Assembly: GCA_025354985.1 (NCBI GenBank)
Contig: JANXLU010000010.1
Location: forward strand, 1-64,000
Length of the DNA: 64,000 nucleotides
Direction of reading: 5' to 3'
From: Chloroflexota bacterium
Lineage (GTDB): Bacteria; Chloroflexota; Anaerolineae; J036; Brachytrichaceae
The first letter of the stretch is position 1. Every line of letters starts with the position of its first letter. Made by a program: the position numbers and the translations under genes. The notes beneath the pieces are model-generated. The model made no database searches. It was not told the origin of the DNA and worked only from the letters and a program-made list of their open reading frames with translations. This document shows, one piece after another, positions 8,222-16,535 of the stretch.

Positions 8222-9041
8222 GCCGGTCACTACCGCCGCACAGGCGGCAGTCAAACGCTCACGCATCGTCAACATTAGCCGCGTTGCGTTTGCCGTAGTA
8301 ATCCTTGGCGGCTGGGAACTCGGCGCCCGCACCGAACTCATCGACAGCTTTTTCTTTGGCCTGCCAACCGGCATCGCCAAACAGCTGGTCACGTGGGCCC
8401 TCGAAGGCACCGCCCGTGGTCCGCTATGGCGAATGGTTTGGATCACGCTTGAAGAGACCTTGCTTGGGTTTTTTATCGGGGCCATCGGCGGCATTGTGCT
8501 TGGCGTGATCCTCGGGCGCAACAAATTGCTCGCAGATATCTTCGGACCATACATCCAGATCGCAAATTCCATCCCGCGCGTGGTGCTTGGTTCAATTTTT
8601 ATCATTTCGCTCGGGCTTGGGCTGGGTTCCAAAGTTGCCCTGGCGACCGTGCTCGTGTTTTTTAGCGTCTTTGCCAATGCCTTTCAAGGTGTACGCGAGG
8701 TCGATCAGAACTTGGTTTCAAACGCGCGGATTCTTGGCGCCACTCCGGCACAAATGTTCCGCGAAGTTATCCTGCCCAGCGCACTTACGTGGATCATTGC
8801 CAGCCTGCACATTAGTTTTGGCTTCGCCCTTGTGGGCGCGGTGGTCGGTGAGTTTCTTGGATCGCTCGAAGGAATTGGCACCTTGATCGCCACCGCCCAA
8901 GGTAGCTTTAACGCAAACGGTGTATTTGCCGCGATGATCATTCTGGCTGTGGTGGCGTTGATTGCGGATGGACTGATCACCAGGCTGGAACATCGACTGA
9001 TCGCCTGGCGCCCCAACATGCATCTGGATCAGAGTATTTAG
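8196..9041 (+). CDS. ABC transporter permease, SsuC/TauC/NrtB type
   Basis: A 281-residue polytopic inner-membrane protein with about six hydrophobic helices. The cytoplasmic EAA loop is clear (NARILGATPAQMFREVILPSALTW), and the C-terminal block VGAVVGEFLGSLEGIGTLI is typical of the nitrate/taurine/aliphatic sulfonate permease group. It would form the channel for the neighbouring ATPase and a periplasmic binding protein. The ATPase gene just upstream has lost its P-loop and no binding protein is present, so this transporter is probably not functional from this locus alone. The gene itself is intact and complete. It converges with the unknown gene ending at 9063. Confidence 0.9.
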   Translation: MNAAKLNDKPVTTAAQAAVKRSRIVNISRVAFAVVILGGWELGARTELIDSFFFGLPTGIAKQLVTWALEGTARGPLWRMVWITLEETLLGFFIGAIGGIVLGVILGRNKLLADIFGPYIQIANSIPRVVLGSIFIISLGLGLGSKVALATVLVFFSVFANAFQGVREVDQNLVSNARILGATPAQMFREVILPSALTWIIASLHISFGFALVGAVVGEFLGSLEGIGTLIATAQGSFNANGVFAAMIILAVVALIADGLITRLEHRLIAWRPNMHLDQSI

Positions 9042-9062
9042 ACCGCGTCCGCGCCGGACCGG

Positions 9063-9848
9063 TTACCCATGACGAAAGTTTGCAGTTGCCAGCGCCAACC
9101 CGGCGCCTTCGGACAATCCCAGTGGTTCGTAGCCCAACTCCTTGGCCGCGGTATCGCCATAGAGTGCGGCTATTAGAGTCGGTAGGCCCGTAGCCATCAG
9201 GTGGGGCTGCAGCACGGCATTGGTATAAGCGAGGTCGTCCGCATCCAGAGACGGCCATCCACCCGAGCGCGATTGCGCATAGCCTTCCTGCGCCAGATAA
9301 TCGCCCAAGGTGCGCGCCGATCCATGCGCCAGTACAAACATCAGTCGGTACAAGGCCGTCATCGTTTCGCGCTGAACATCCGCCCATGTGTAATGATCTT
9401 GCGCCCAAAGGGGAATCACGCACCATCCCCGCTCGGCGCTGAACGCCACCCCCTCACGCATGCGAAAGTCATTGACTGCCCGATTTGTCCAGCCACCGGT
9501 GGCATCCAATACGCTTAGACCCGCCTTGATGAGAACCGGCACCGGCACCGCGCGCCGATCCGCAATTTGCATCGGACCGGCGCGCGTCATCACCTGACGC
9601 ACATCTTCGCACAACTCATCGACTGCAGCTGCCGCCGCACCATCCGCATCAAAACCGATCAGTTCGTCAATCGCCTCCAACACCGGGAGCTTCGCCATCG
9701 GATTCATCGCATTAAGTGGCAGGATGGCCACGTCACTGTGATCGGCGGTGGTCAGCACGTCCAGATAGCTGCGGAACCGCGCCATATCCCGCGGTTGACC
9801 ATACAAATCGCGATACCGCATTAACAACGGCACATATTCAAGGTTCAT
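9063..9848 (-). CDS. Hypothetical protein
   Basis: A 261-residue protein that I do not recognise. It is Ala-rich and mostly helical in appearance, has no signal peptide or membrane helix, and contains no catalytic motif I can name. Residues 67-80 form an alanine/acidic helix, and a Trp-rich patch (ERGWCVIPLWAQDHYTWADV) lies near the middle. The frame is unbroken and free of low-complexity, so it is probably a real gene. A TACACT -10-like box lies 12 nt before the ATG. It stands alone between a convergent permease gene and a divergent DinB gene. Confidence 0.6.
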   Translation of the reverse strand: MNLEYVPLLMRYRDLYGQPRDMARFRSYLDVLTTADHSDVAILPLNAMNPMAKLPVLEAIDELIGFDADGAAAAAVDELCEDVRQVMTRAGPMQIADRRAVPVPVLIKAGLSVLDATGGWTNRAVNDFRMREGVAFSAERGWCVIPLWAQDHYTWADVQRETMTALYRLMFVLAHGSARTLGDYLAQEGYAQSRSGGWPSLDADDLAYTNAVLQPHLMATGLPTLIAALYGDTAAKELGYEPLGLSEGAGLALATANFRHG

Positions 9849-10001
9849 AATCTGTCCCGCAGTGTATCGCTCGGTGTCTACGATGGTCTTTGCCGTAGGG
9901 CAGACCGACCCGCGTGGCGCAGGATATGCTGACTACTGACCATCACGTCACACGTTGTCAATGTGTTCAGCATCTGAGCGAAATGAATACCCGGCGTGAT
10001 C

Positions 10002-10007
10002 TAGAAT
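10002..10007 (+). promoter_or_regulatory. -10 box TAGAAT, leaderless-type
   Basis: TAGAAT lies 7 nt before the ATG of the DinB-family gene, with no Shine-Dalgarno sequence between. Confidence 0.45.
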
Positions 10008-10014
10008 TTCAGCC

Positions 10015-10509
10015 ATGGAACCAGCCTCCGCACTGACCACGCTGTTGCGTCACAACCTTTGGGCCAATACTCAGCTGGCAAAATTTTGCGCCGACCTCAA
10101 GCCGGATGTTCTGGACGGCAAAGTTGCCGGAACGTATGGCGCCATCCACGATACGTTCGTGCATATGGCCGGTGCCGAGCAACGCTATCTACACCGCATT
10201 GCCACGAAACAGCGATATGTACCACCAGCGCTGTCCGCGCCGCCATCCATGCTGGAACTATGCTCCTCACTAAAGGCGAGCGGTGAGCAACTAATAAACG
10301 CGGCCCTTGAAGTGACACCGACCGACACCATCGAAGTCGATTGGGACAACAGAACCGAACCCGTCCACCTACCGCTCACAATTCTGATCACCCAGGTGAT
10401 CAACCACGCCACCGAACACCGCGCCCAGATCATGACCACGCTCACTCAACTCGGAATCGAGCCACCCAACCTGGATGCCTGGACGTATTTTGAGGCAACC
10501 ATGATGTAA
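10015..10509 (+). CDS. DinB-family protein
   Basis: A 164-residue four-helix-bundle protein of the DinB/YfiT superfamily. The three metal-ligand His positions are visible: the His in TFVHMAGAEQRYLHR, and the HxxxH pair in INHATEHRAQI near the C-terminus. The N-terminal LLRHNLWANTQLAKF matches the usual N-R/H-W-A-N-x-x-L start. Members bind a divalent metal; many are thiol-dependent transferases or of unknown role. It converges with the YjbR gene, only 6 nt separating the stops. Confidence 0.88.
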   Translation: MEPASALTTLLRHNLWANTQLAKFCADLKPDVLDGKVAGTYGAIHDTFVHMAGAEQRYLHRIATKQRYVPPALSAPPSMLELCSSLKASGEQLINAALEVTPTDTIEVDWDNRTEPVHLPLTILITQVINHATEHRAQIMTTLTQLGIEPPNLDAWTYFEATMM

Positions 10510-10515
10510 TCCGGG

Positions 10516-10887
10516 CTATCCGCGCACACGTTTGCGCGCTGGTTTTGCATTGGTAACCAATTCCACGGCGCGCGTGAATAGCGTGCGTAGCTCGGCCTCG
10601 GTGACATTGTCCAGTCGAACCAGAATCGCCGGATATCCGTTGTAATGCGGCTCGGTAAAGTATTTATCGGGCTCGGTTGCCAGCATCCCCTCCTTTTCCT
10701 CCGGGGTGCAGCGCACCGCCAACACATTCAGGTTTGGCACACGGGCTTTGCGCGGATCGATCCGCTCCTTCCACGACCATGCAAAGCCCTTCTTCTGAAC
10801 GTCAAACGCCAGGGTCAACTCGGTGGATGTATCCTCAACGGCTGGCAATGACGTTGCGACTGTTCGCGTCTCTGCGACCGTGCTCAT
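10516..10887 (-). CDS. MmcQ/YjbR-family protein
   Basis: A 123-residue protein with the MmcQ/YjbR (DUF419) pattern: ELTLAFDVQKKGFAW, LAVRCTPEEKEGMLATEPDKYFTEPHYNGYPAILVRLD, then an amphipathic helix ending in TRAVELV. The fold is a small alpha/beta domain like the DNA-binding domain of CyaY-like proteins; the biological role is unknown. The basic tail (KPARKRVRG) is consistent with nucleic-acid contact. The ATG at 10885-10887 was chosen over one 11 codons upstream because a TACAAA-like box precedes it closely and the extra residues are unlike the family. Confidence 0.82.
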   Translation of the reverse strand: MSTVAETRTVATSLPAVEDTSTELTLAFDVQKKGFAWSWKERIDPRKARVPNLNVLAVRCTPEEKEGMLATEPDKYFTEPHYNGYPAILVRLDNVTEAELRTLFTRAVELVTNAKPARKRVRG

Positions 10888-11014
10888 GATGTGGATTTTG
10901 TACCGATGACCAGCGGTCACCGCACATGTGACCGAGAGTCATCGATTACGACAACAATTGACTATACCTTCGCGAGTGATTATCCTCGGACTCGTATAGT
11001 GACCATAAGTTTGA

Positions 11015-11224
11015 ATGGGTGACATGGACAACCGTCATCTTGCCTTTGGTCAAGGGATGCACTATTGTCTGGATGCCCCGCTTGCACGCATGGAGTTGCA
11101 AATCGCATTTCGCCTGTTGCTGGAGCGGATCCCCGGCCTCACGCTTGCACTTGACAGTGACTCCATCAAGTGGCGCAAGTCCACGTTTATCCGCGGTGTT
11201 AAAGAACTCCCAGTCCGGGTTTAA
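11015..11224 (+). pseudogene. Cytochrome P450 C-terminal remnant
   Basis: The 69 codons match only the last sixth of a bacterial cytochrome P450. HLAFGQGMHYCLDAPLARME is the haem-ligand loop with its Cys thiolate, followed by the L-helix and the usual RGVKELPVRV end. Bacterial P450s have about 400 residues. The in-frame codon directly before the first ATG is a stop, and I see no P450 sequence in any frame between 10888 and 11014. The canonical Gly after CL is replaced by Asp (CLDAPLAR). The piece could be translated, but it cannot bind haem productively. The 365-bp stretch 10888-11252 holds nothing else I recognise. Confidence 0.85.
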
Positions 11225-11252
11225 GTAATTGGACGGTCAGGTTCCGGATCGC

Positions 11253-12500
11253 TCACCAATCTGCACGTATATCCTGACCAAGCAAAAAGGGATCGGCTTT
11301 GCGCGGGCGTAAGCCCACATAGCGCGCCCTTGGTCGGATCATAGTGCCCGTGTCGGCCTGTTCTCTGGCGTGTGCAAGCCAGCCTGCCGCGCGTCCTAGT
11401 GCAAACCAGCCAAGTGCTGCGCCTTTTTCAGCTTTAAGCACATGCGCCAACGCCGCAAGAGCAATGTCGATCGTGGGCGCCTGACCGCTAATTTGGCGAC
11501 CAGCATCTATCAAATCCCGAACCATCTTCCAGCGCTTTTGATAGTCAAATGTGTGAGCCATCATGTTGAGCAAGAGCGTGGCCCGTGGATCGCCGGCAGG
11601 ATACAGCACATGGCCAAACCCCGGCAGCGAGGTTGCAGTATCAACGACGCCGACCGCGCCAGTCTGCACTGTCCGAAGGACGTGGGCGATATCGGTTGGT
11701 TTTTGCAGGCCGCGCAGCGCTGCCTCCCAGCGCTGCGTCATGCCGCCGTGCCGTTCGCCCTGCAAGGTGCATAGCCCGGCTGCCACGGCGACGCTGGGTA
11801 AAAGCAACGTTGAAGCCGCGCACCGCACCGTAAATGTCGATGCATTTAGTTCATGATCCGCACACAGAATTAGGAGCGCGTCAAAAAGCCGTGAGGCTTT
11901 TGGGTGATTCGGGGCAAAGTGACGTTGCAGTGCGACTGCAAGCCGATCACCGCGTCGTTGCCTTGGCGTCAGACTGCTGCATAGTAAGCGCAGGATGCGA
12001 TCATTGACGCCTACGCTTGTATCGCGTTTTTCGATTTCCAAAAATTTGGCATTCGCCAGGATAATTACCATGCGCTGGATCGGCGTCAACGCGCGCGTGA
12101 GACCCGCCGGTTGCGTTGCCCGCGCACCCACCATTGGAGCACTTTTACCGGGTGTGCCCGTCCACAATAGAGACGCCACATCTTCAAACGTCATAGTGGT
12201 TGCCAGTGTCACCGCATCATGGCCGCGATAAAACAACCTGCCATCTTCAATTAATGTGATTTTGGAGGCCAATACGGGGAGACCAAAACTCAATGCCGAA
12301 GCCGGCAATTGACTAAGATCTGCACGTTGCATTTTGCGATCCACCAGCCGTCTGAGATCCAACATGTTGTAATGATTACTGCGCAGCGATGCAGGATCCC
12401 GCATCGCTTGAACCAGCCCGCGGCTGACATAGGCATAAAGCGTTTTGCGGCTCACCCCCAGCCAGGCGGCGGCATCCGTCGCGGTCATCCACCCATTCAT
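11253..12500 (-). CDS. Citrate synthase-family protein with N-terminal helix-turn-helix
   Basis: A 415-residue protein. Residues 1-60 are a MerR/excisionase-like helix-turn-helix (TATDAAAWLGVSRKTLYAYVSRGLV). The rest is a citrate synthase fold with the family blocks ADHELNASTF (catalytic His), a GERHGG segment, LPGFGHVLYPAGDPRA (second His) and IRPRARYVG. The catalytic Asp probably lies in PTIDI, where typical enzymes have NVDF. Enzymes of this class join oxaloacetate and acetyl-CoA; 2-methylcitrate synthase activity cannot be excluded. HTH-fused citrate synthases are known as a subfamily, but their DNA binding is little characterised. A CATAAT -10 box lies 7 nt before the ATG, inside a perfect palindrome. 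The gene is divergent from a Re-citrate-synthase-like gene. Confidence 0.88.
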   Translation of the reverse strand: MNGWMTATDAAAWLGVSRKTLYAYVSRGLVQAMRDPASLRSNHYNMLDLRRLVDRKMQRADLSQLPASALSFGLPVLASKITLIEDGRLFYRGHDAVTLATTMTFEDVASLLWTGTPGKSAPMVGARATQPAGLTRALTPIQRMVIILANAKFLEIEKRDTSVGVNDRILRLLCSSLTPRQRRGDRLAVALQRHFAPNHPKASRLFDALLILCADHELNASTFTVRCAASTLLLPSVAVAAGLCTLQGERHGGMTQRWEAALRGLQKPTDIAHVLRTVQTGAVGVVDTATSLPGFGHVLYPAGDPRATLLLNMMAHTFDYQKRWKMVRDLIDAGRQISGQAPTIDIALAALAHVLKAEKGAALGWFALGRAAGWLAHAREQADTGTMIRPRARYVGLRPRKADPFLLGQDIRADW

Positions 12501-12502
12501 TT

Positions 12503-12522
12503 GGTTGATTATGCAATCAACC
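12503..12522. promoter_or_regulatory. Perfect palindrome GGTTGATTATGCAATCAACC over the citrate synthase promoter
   Basis: Two 8-bp arms (GGTTGATT and AATCAACC) with a 4-nt centre lie 2-22 nt before the HTH-citrate synthase start and cover its minus-strand CATAAT -10 box (12508-12513). The position suggests an operator. The HTH domain of the adjacent citrate synthase is one candidate ligand. The 73-bp divergent region also serves the gene starting at 12573. Confidence 0.6.
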
Positions 12523-12572
12523 TGTTCGCAGTGGACGTATCGTTCCGAACTGTGAACACCCCATCATTGATT

Positions 12573-13874
12573 ATGGAACCTATTTCTGAGCCACCGGCTC
12601 CCGAGTATTTTGAAAACGCTTTTCCGCGTGGTAAATTTCCGCGCTATGACTGGGTAAACCGACCGGTCGGGCTCCCCGCTGAAGTTTGGAGCACCGAGAC
12701 CACGCATCGTGATGGCCAGCAAGGTGGTCTCCCATTGAGCACCGAATCCAGTCTTCGCATTTACGACATCCTGTGCGCTTTCACAAGCGGCTCGGGTGCC
12801 ATACGGCAGGCTGAGTTCTTTGTGTATCGTGACAGTGATCGGGCCGCCCTGCAGGGTGCGTTGGATCGCTACAAATCTGGTGCGCCAATTGAGCCCACGA
12901 CCTGGATTCGGGCCGCCCGCAAGGACGTAGTTCTAATCAAAACACTGGGCGTTCGCGAGACTGGCATGCTTGCGTCTGCGTCGGACTTTCACACCTTTCA
13001 CAAGTTCACTCCCGCTGGTCGGCGCTCGGCCGCCCAAGCCTATCTTGATGCGGTGCAGATGACGCTTGATTTGGGGATCCGTCCAAGGTTGCATCTGGAA
13101 GACGCGACGCGGGCACCCATGGACTTTATCCAAGCGTTTGTTGAGCAAGTGCTGGCAATTGCGCAACCCTTTGGCGAGTCGCTCCGGCCAAAAATACGGG
13201 TGTGCGATACGATGGGCCTTGGGTTGCCCTATGACGACGTGGCGTTGCCCAGAAGCATTCCGCGCATTTTTCGCGTATTGAATACATTGGGGCTCAAACC
13301 CGCCGATCTTGAGTTCCACCCACACAATGACACTTGGTTGATCGTCGCCAATTGTCTTGCCGCCATTCGCGCCGGCTGTGGTGTCATAAATGGCACCTGT
13401 TTGGGAAAGGGTGAGCGCACTGGCAATGCTCCGCTCGAAGGGGTGCTGCTCCACCTCATTGGGATGGGCTACTTTTCAGCCAACCCGCCCGATTTCACCG
13501 CGCTAAATGAGTTGACGGAGCTTTATGCCGAGATGCACGAGCCGGTGCCACCGAAATACCCCCTATTCGGCCGGGACGCGCACCGCACCCGGGCGGGTGT
13601 CCATGCCGACGGTCTAAACAAATTCTGGTGGATGTATGCACCGTTTGATGTACCAAGGCTCCTGGGGCGACCGCTCGAGGTCTCGCTCACCAAAGATTCC
13701 GGACTTTCCGGACTGATCTTTCTAATTCGTCAGCACCGTGGCCTGGAGTTGCAAAAATCCGATCCGCGTCTGATAGCTCTTCACGCCGGCCTGATGGCCG
13801 AGTTTGACCTGGGTCGCCAAACCAGCATGGAGTGGGAGGAGCTGGAATCCAGGCTCGAGGATGAGGGCCTTTAA
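12573..13874 (+). CDS. HMGL-like acyltransferase, candidate Re-citrate synthase
   Basis: A 433-residue TIM-barrel protein of the isopropylmalate/homocitrate synthase superfamily. The STETTHRDGQQGG start supplies the metal-binding Asp and catalytic Arg, EFHPHNDTWL the HxH-type metal ligands, and NGTCLGKGERTGNAPLE the usual late block. Within the superfamily the stretches IRQAEFFVY, WIRAARKDVVLIKTLGVRETG and SASDFHTFHKF match, from memory, the group that includes the Re-citrate synthases of Clostridium kluyveri and Dehalococcoides better than LeuA. I therefore infer citrate synthesis from acetyl-CoA and oxaloacetate with Re-face stereochemistry, but homocitrate or citramalate synthase remains possible. 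No LeuA regulatory domain is present. The ATG at 12573 is favoured because earlier in-frame codons overlap the divergent citrate synthase gene. Confidence 0.75.
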   Translation: MEPISEPPAPEYFENAFPRGKFPRYDWVNRPVGLPAEVWSTETTHRDGQQGGLPLSTESSLRIYDILCAFTSGSGAIRQAEFFVYRDSDRAALQGALDRYKSGAPIEPTTWIRAARKDVVLIKTLGVRETGMLASASDFHTFHKFTPAGRRSAAQAYLDAVQMTLDLGIRPRLHLEDATRAPMDFIQAFVEQVLAIAQPFGESLRPKIRVCDTMGLGLPYDDVALPRSIPRIFRVLNTLGLKPADLEFHPHNDTWLIVANCLAAIRAGCGVINGTCLGKGERTGNAPLEGVLLHLIGMGYFSANPPDFTALNELTELYAEMHEPVPPKYPLFGRDAHRTRAGVHADGLNKFWWMYAPFDVPRLLGRPLEVSLTKDSGLSGLIFLIRQHRGLELQKSDPRLIALHAGLMAEFDLGRQTSMEWEELESRLEDEGL

Positions 13875-13911
13875 GTACTCCATAGCTATTGTCATTTAAA
13901 CTCATTTCATT

Positions 13912-14376
13912 ATGAAATGGATCACCAGAGAGAAGGTCAAAGTGGATCGCGTGGCATGCCCGTGGCTGATCAGTCATCACGTGGACAAGGATGCTGAATT
14001 TTTGTTTGTGCCCACCGACAAAGTCATGGAGATCGCCGCGAAGGAGAACGCCATTCCATACGACTGCAAGGACGTGGAGCTGGGTCATCATGGCAAGGAG
14101 TGCTCATTTGAAGCCATCCTGCGCAAATACAACTTGTATGATGATCTTGCGCTGCGACTGATGGGCAAGATTGTGAACGGCGCGGACACAGACAACACAT
14201 TGTGGCATCAGCCTGAGGGCGCCGGTCTGGAGGCAATCGCCGAAGGCTTCCGCCATCTGGGCTACAAGAATGACTGGGAGCAAAACCAGGCCGAGTGGAT
14301 CGTGTACGACGCACTGCACGCGTATTGCAGGGCCATGGTGGCCCAGGGCAAACCCGAGGGGGATTTCAAGTCATGA
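13912..14376 (+). CDS. ChrB C-terminal domain protein (chromate resistance family)
   Basis: A 154-residue protein matching the C-terminal domain of ChrB: KWITREKVKVDRVACPWLISHHVDKDAEF, VPTDKV, IPYDCKDVELGHHGKECSFEAIL and KIVNGADT are all family blocks. The N-terminal ChrB domain is absent, so this is the short, stand-alone form. Family members act with the ChrA chromate efflux pump or as chromate-responsive regulators; the His/Cys/Asp residues may bind metal. No chrA gene is visible next to it, so a role in chromate resistance here is uncertain. A TAAACT box lies 9 nt before the start. The last base of codon 153 and the stop overlap a potential ATG, but the reading frame after it looks non-coding. 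Confidence 0.85.
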   Translation: MKWITREKVKVDRVACPWLISHHVDKDAEFLFVPTDKVMEIAAKENAIPYDCKDVELGHHGKECSFEAILRKYNLYDDLALRLMGKIVNGADTDNTLWHQPEGAGLEAIAEGFRHLGYKNDWEQNQAEWIVYDALHAYCRAMVAQGKPEGDFKS

Positions 14377-14559
14377 GCCTGACGCACACCAGCAGCACGC
14401 TACGCCCGACGGGTCTGAGCGGAGTGCCCGATGTAATTTTCTTTTATGCGGCGCGCACACCATTGGATTTGATGCCGTCAGAAAAAAAAGGTAAATGCCT
14501 TCCTGCCGCAGACGCGGCGTGCCATGGTTTTTATGGACGCGTTATAGGGAAATTAACGG

Positions 14560-14565
14560 GATAAT
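14560..14565 (+). promoter_or_regulatory. -10 box GATAAT, leaderless-type
   Basis: GATAAT lies 6 nt before the ATG of the DUF3224 gene; a second AT-rich box (TATAGG, 14543-14548) is 17 bp further up. Confidence 0.5.
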
Positions 14566-14571
14566 CAACCC

Positions 14572-14973
14572 ATGAGTCATCACGCCAAAGGCCCTTTCGA
14601 AGTCAAGCTCTCGCCCCAAATACCGGGACCGTTGGCGGCGGAAAGCGCGGTCGGACGCATGTTATTGGACAAAGTCTTTCACGGCGACCTTGAAGCCACC
14701 AGTGCGGGTCAGATGATCGCGCTCCAAGGCTTGGTTGAAGGCTCGGCAGGATACGTTGCACTGGAGCGCGTCACCGGAACGCTGCGAGGTCGGGTCGGCA
14801 GCTTTGCACTGATGCATACCGGGGTAATGGACCGCGGCACGCCGTCCCTTGCCATCCGGGTGGTGCCCGATACCGGCACAGACGACCTGACCGGAATTAG
14901 CGGACATATGAACATTGTGATTGTGAATGGTGATCACACATACGAGTTCGCATATACACTGCCGACTGTATAA
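14572..14973 (+). CDS. DUF3224-family protein
   Basis: A 133-residue protein with the DUF3224 pattern. It starts with an AKGPFEVK strand, then DKVFHGDLEATSAGQM, SAGYVALERVTGTLRGRVGSF, LMHTGVMDRG and a late DLTGISGHM with TYEFAYTL. This predicts an eight-stranded barrel related to allene-oxide-cyclase-like proteins. The family has no established biochemical role. The gene stands alone with its own probable leaderless promoter. Confidence 0.87.
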   Translation: MSHHAKGPFEVKLSPQIPGPLAAESAVGRMLLDKVFHGDLEATSAGQMIALQGLVEGSAGYVALERVTGTLRGRVGSFALMHTGVMDRGTPSLAIRVVPDTGTDDLTGISGHMNIVIVNGDHTYEFAYTLPTV

Positions 14974-15082
14974 CAATAGGACCGACCAGGCTCCAAAGGT
15001 GATTCCGGTTCGGGGTTGTACACTTCCTTGGTAAAGACATGACCTGTGGTTAACCATGGTGCCATAGCCTTTACACACACTT

Positions 15083-16420
15083 ATGGCACAAGACACCCGC
15101 GAACTATCCCTGTCCAATAATGGTTACCTGCGCGCCGCGCGGTCAAGCCCGGCCAGTCAATACGCCGCCTCCAAGCGGATTACAGAAGCCAAATTGCCAC
15201 CCACGGTGGACTTGCGGCAATGGATGCCTCCGATCGAGGATCAGGGACAGTTGAGCTCATGCGTGGCCAATGCCACGGTTGGCGCCTACGAATACCTTGA
15301 GAAAGTGGCGATCAAGGATGCGCATGCGCAGGTGCAGGATCTCAGCCGGCTTTTTGTGTATTACAACGCCCGATTGCGCTCGGGTGATCAGAACAGCGAC
15401 GACGGCTGCATCGTCGAATACGCCATGGAGAGCCTGGGCAAGTTTGGCGTATGCACCGAGGCAACCTGGCCATATAAGAAAAAACTGACCAATAAGCGTC
15501 CGCCCGAACAGGCGTATGCCGAAGCCAAGGCGCTGACCACACGCAGCGTGAAGCAAGTTCCGCTAAAGCTGCAGGCATGGAAGCAGGCGCTGGCCGAAAG
15601 CAACGCAATCGTGTTTGGCTGCGCGACGTTCGAAAGCTTTGACGAGTGCACCGACAACGGCGGTCTCGTGCCCATGCCTTCGCCCAGCGATGCCCGGCGC
15701 GCTTCGCACGGCGGGCATTCGATGCTGGCCGTGGGTTACAACGATCAGGAACAGGTATTTATCATCCGCAATTCGTGGGGCACCGACTGGGGCGATCAGG
15801 GGTATTGCTACATGCCGTATAACTATCTTATGAGCCCGGTGTTTGGCGCGGACGATGCCTGGGTGTTGACCGGTGGAACAGCGGTGCCCGCCGCTGTGGA
15901 CAAGACATCGTGGATCACAGATTTCATCAAAGTCGTCTTTGGTGGCAAAGGCTCGCCAAAACCAACGAATCCATTTTCAGTGGCGGACTATTCCAGTCTG
16001 ACTTCGGTGAATTTATTTAAAGACATCACCGTGCCCGCCACGCCCACGCCACCCGCGATATATGTCGCACTGGTGACGGCCGCAGCTGCGCTGGCCGCAG
16101 GCGAGACAGACGTCGAATTTCCAGTGGACGACGAGTCAGCGGACCTGGAAGAGGACGACATCGATGAAATCGACGACGTGGAAGACGGCGAGTCTGAGGA
16201 CGACGAAGCCTCCGAGTCAGATGATGAGGACGACACAGAGTCCGAGGATGAAGAAAGCGAATCTGAGGATCCCGAATCAGAAGACGAGGCCGCAGAAGGC
16301 GACGAGGAAGAAGTCACAGAAGATGCGGATGACGGCGACGATGATGAGGAAGAGGAAGACGACGGCGAGGACGGCGGGGACGGCGGGGACGACGGCGATG
16401 CGGGTGGCGAGGAAGATTAG
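15083..16420 (+). CDS. Papain-like (C1) cysteine protease with polyacidic C-terminal tail
   Basis: A 445-residue protein. The catalytic set of papain-fold proteases is complete: oxyanion Gln54 and nucleophile Cys60 in DQGQLSSCVANA, His212 in GGHSMLAVGY and Asn230 in RNSWGTDWGDQGY. There is a short N-terminal region of 37 residues ending at LPPTVDLR but no full inhibitory propeptide. I see no signal peptide, so either the enzyme is cytoplasmic or export is by another route. Residues about 345-445 form an extreme tail of Asp, Glu, Ser and Gly with almost no hydrophobic residue, encoded by GA-rich DNA. Such a tail may bind calcium or other cations, or a basic partner. The next gene, for an exported protein, follows after 115 bp. 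Confidence 0.88.
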   Translation: MAQDTRELSLSNNGYLRAARSSPASQYAASKRITEAKLPPTVDLRQWMPPIEDQGQLSSCVANATVGAYEYLEKVAIKDAHAQVQDLSRLFVYYNARLRSGDQNSDDGCIVEYAMESLGKFGVCTEATWPYKKKLTNKRPPEQAYAEAKALTTRSVKQVPLKLQAWKQALAESNAIVFGCATFESFDECTDNGGLVPMPSPSDARRASHGGHSMLAVGYNDQEQVFIIRNSWGTDWGDQGYCYMPYNYLMSPVFGADDAWVLTGGTAVPAAVDKTSWITDFIKVVFGGKGSPKPTNPFSVADYSSLTSVNLFKDITVPATPTPPAIYVALVTAAAALAAGETDVEFPVDDESADLEEDDIDEIDDVEDGESEDDEASESDDEDDTESEDEESESEDPESEDEAAEGDEEEVTEDADDGDDDEEEEDDGEDGGDGGDDGDAGGEED

Positions 16421-16535
16421 TAACGGCCCGAGACTGTTTCAGACGTTCTGCTCCAAATCTCGACATCTTCTTCAGAAGCCGGCGTTAAAACCTTTATATC
16501 GAGCACATACAGGTGTTCGACAAAGGAAAATAAAC

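Noticed and set aside
14373-14564. Short frame (63 codons) whose ATG overlaps the chrB stop
   Set aside because: The overlap suggests coupling, but the sequence resembles no protein I know, does not match ChrA, and ends just before a separate promoter.
15988-16317. A Ser-rich minus-strand frame opposite the acidic tail of the protease
   Set aside because: GAx codons read backwards give TCx (Ser) codons; there is no start signal or domain.
16164-16535. Open frame extending upstream of the secreted-protein start
   Set aside because: It overlaps the protease tail in another frame, is Lys/Thr/Arg-rich, and the ATG at 16536 has a Shine-Dalgarno and a proper signal peptide.
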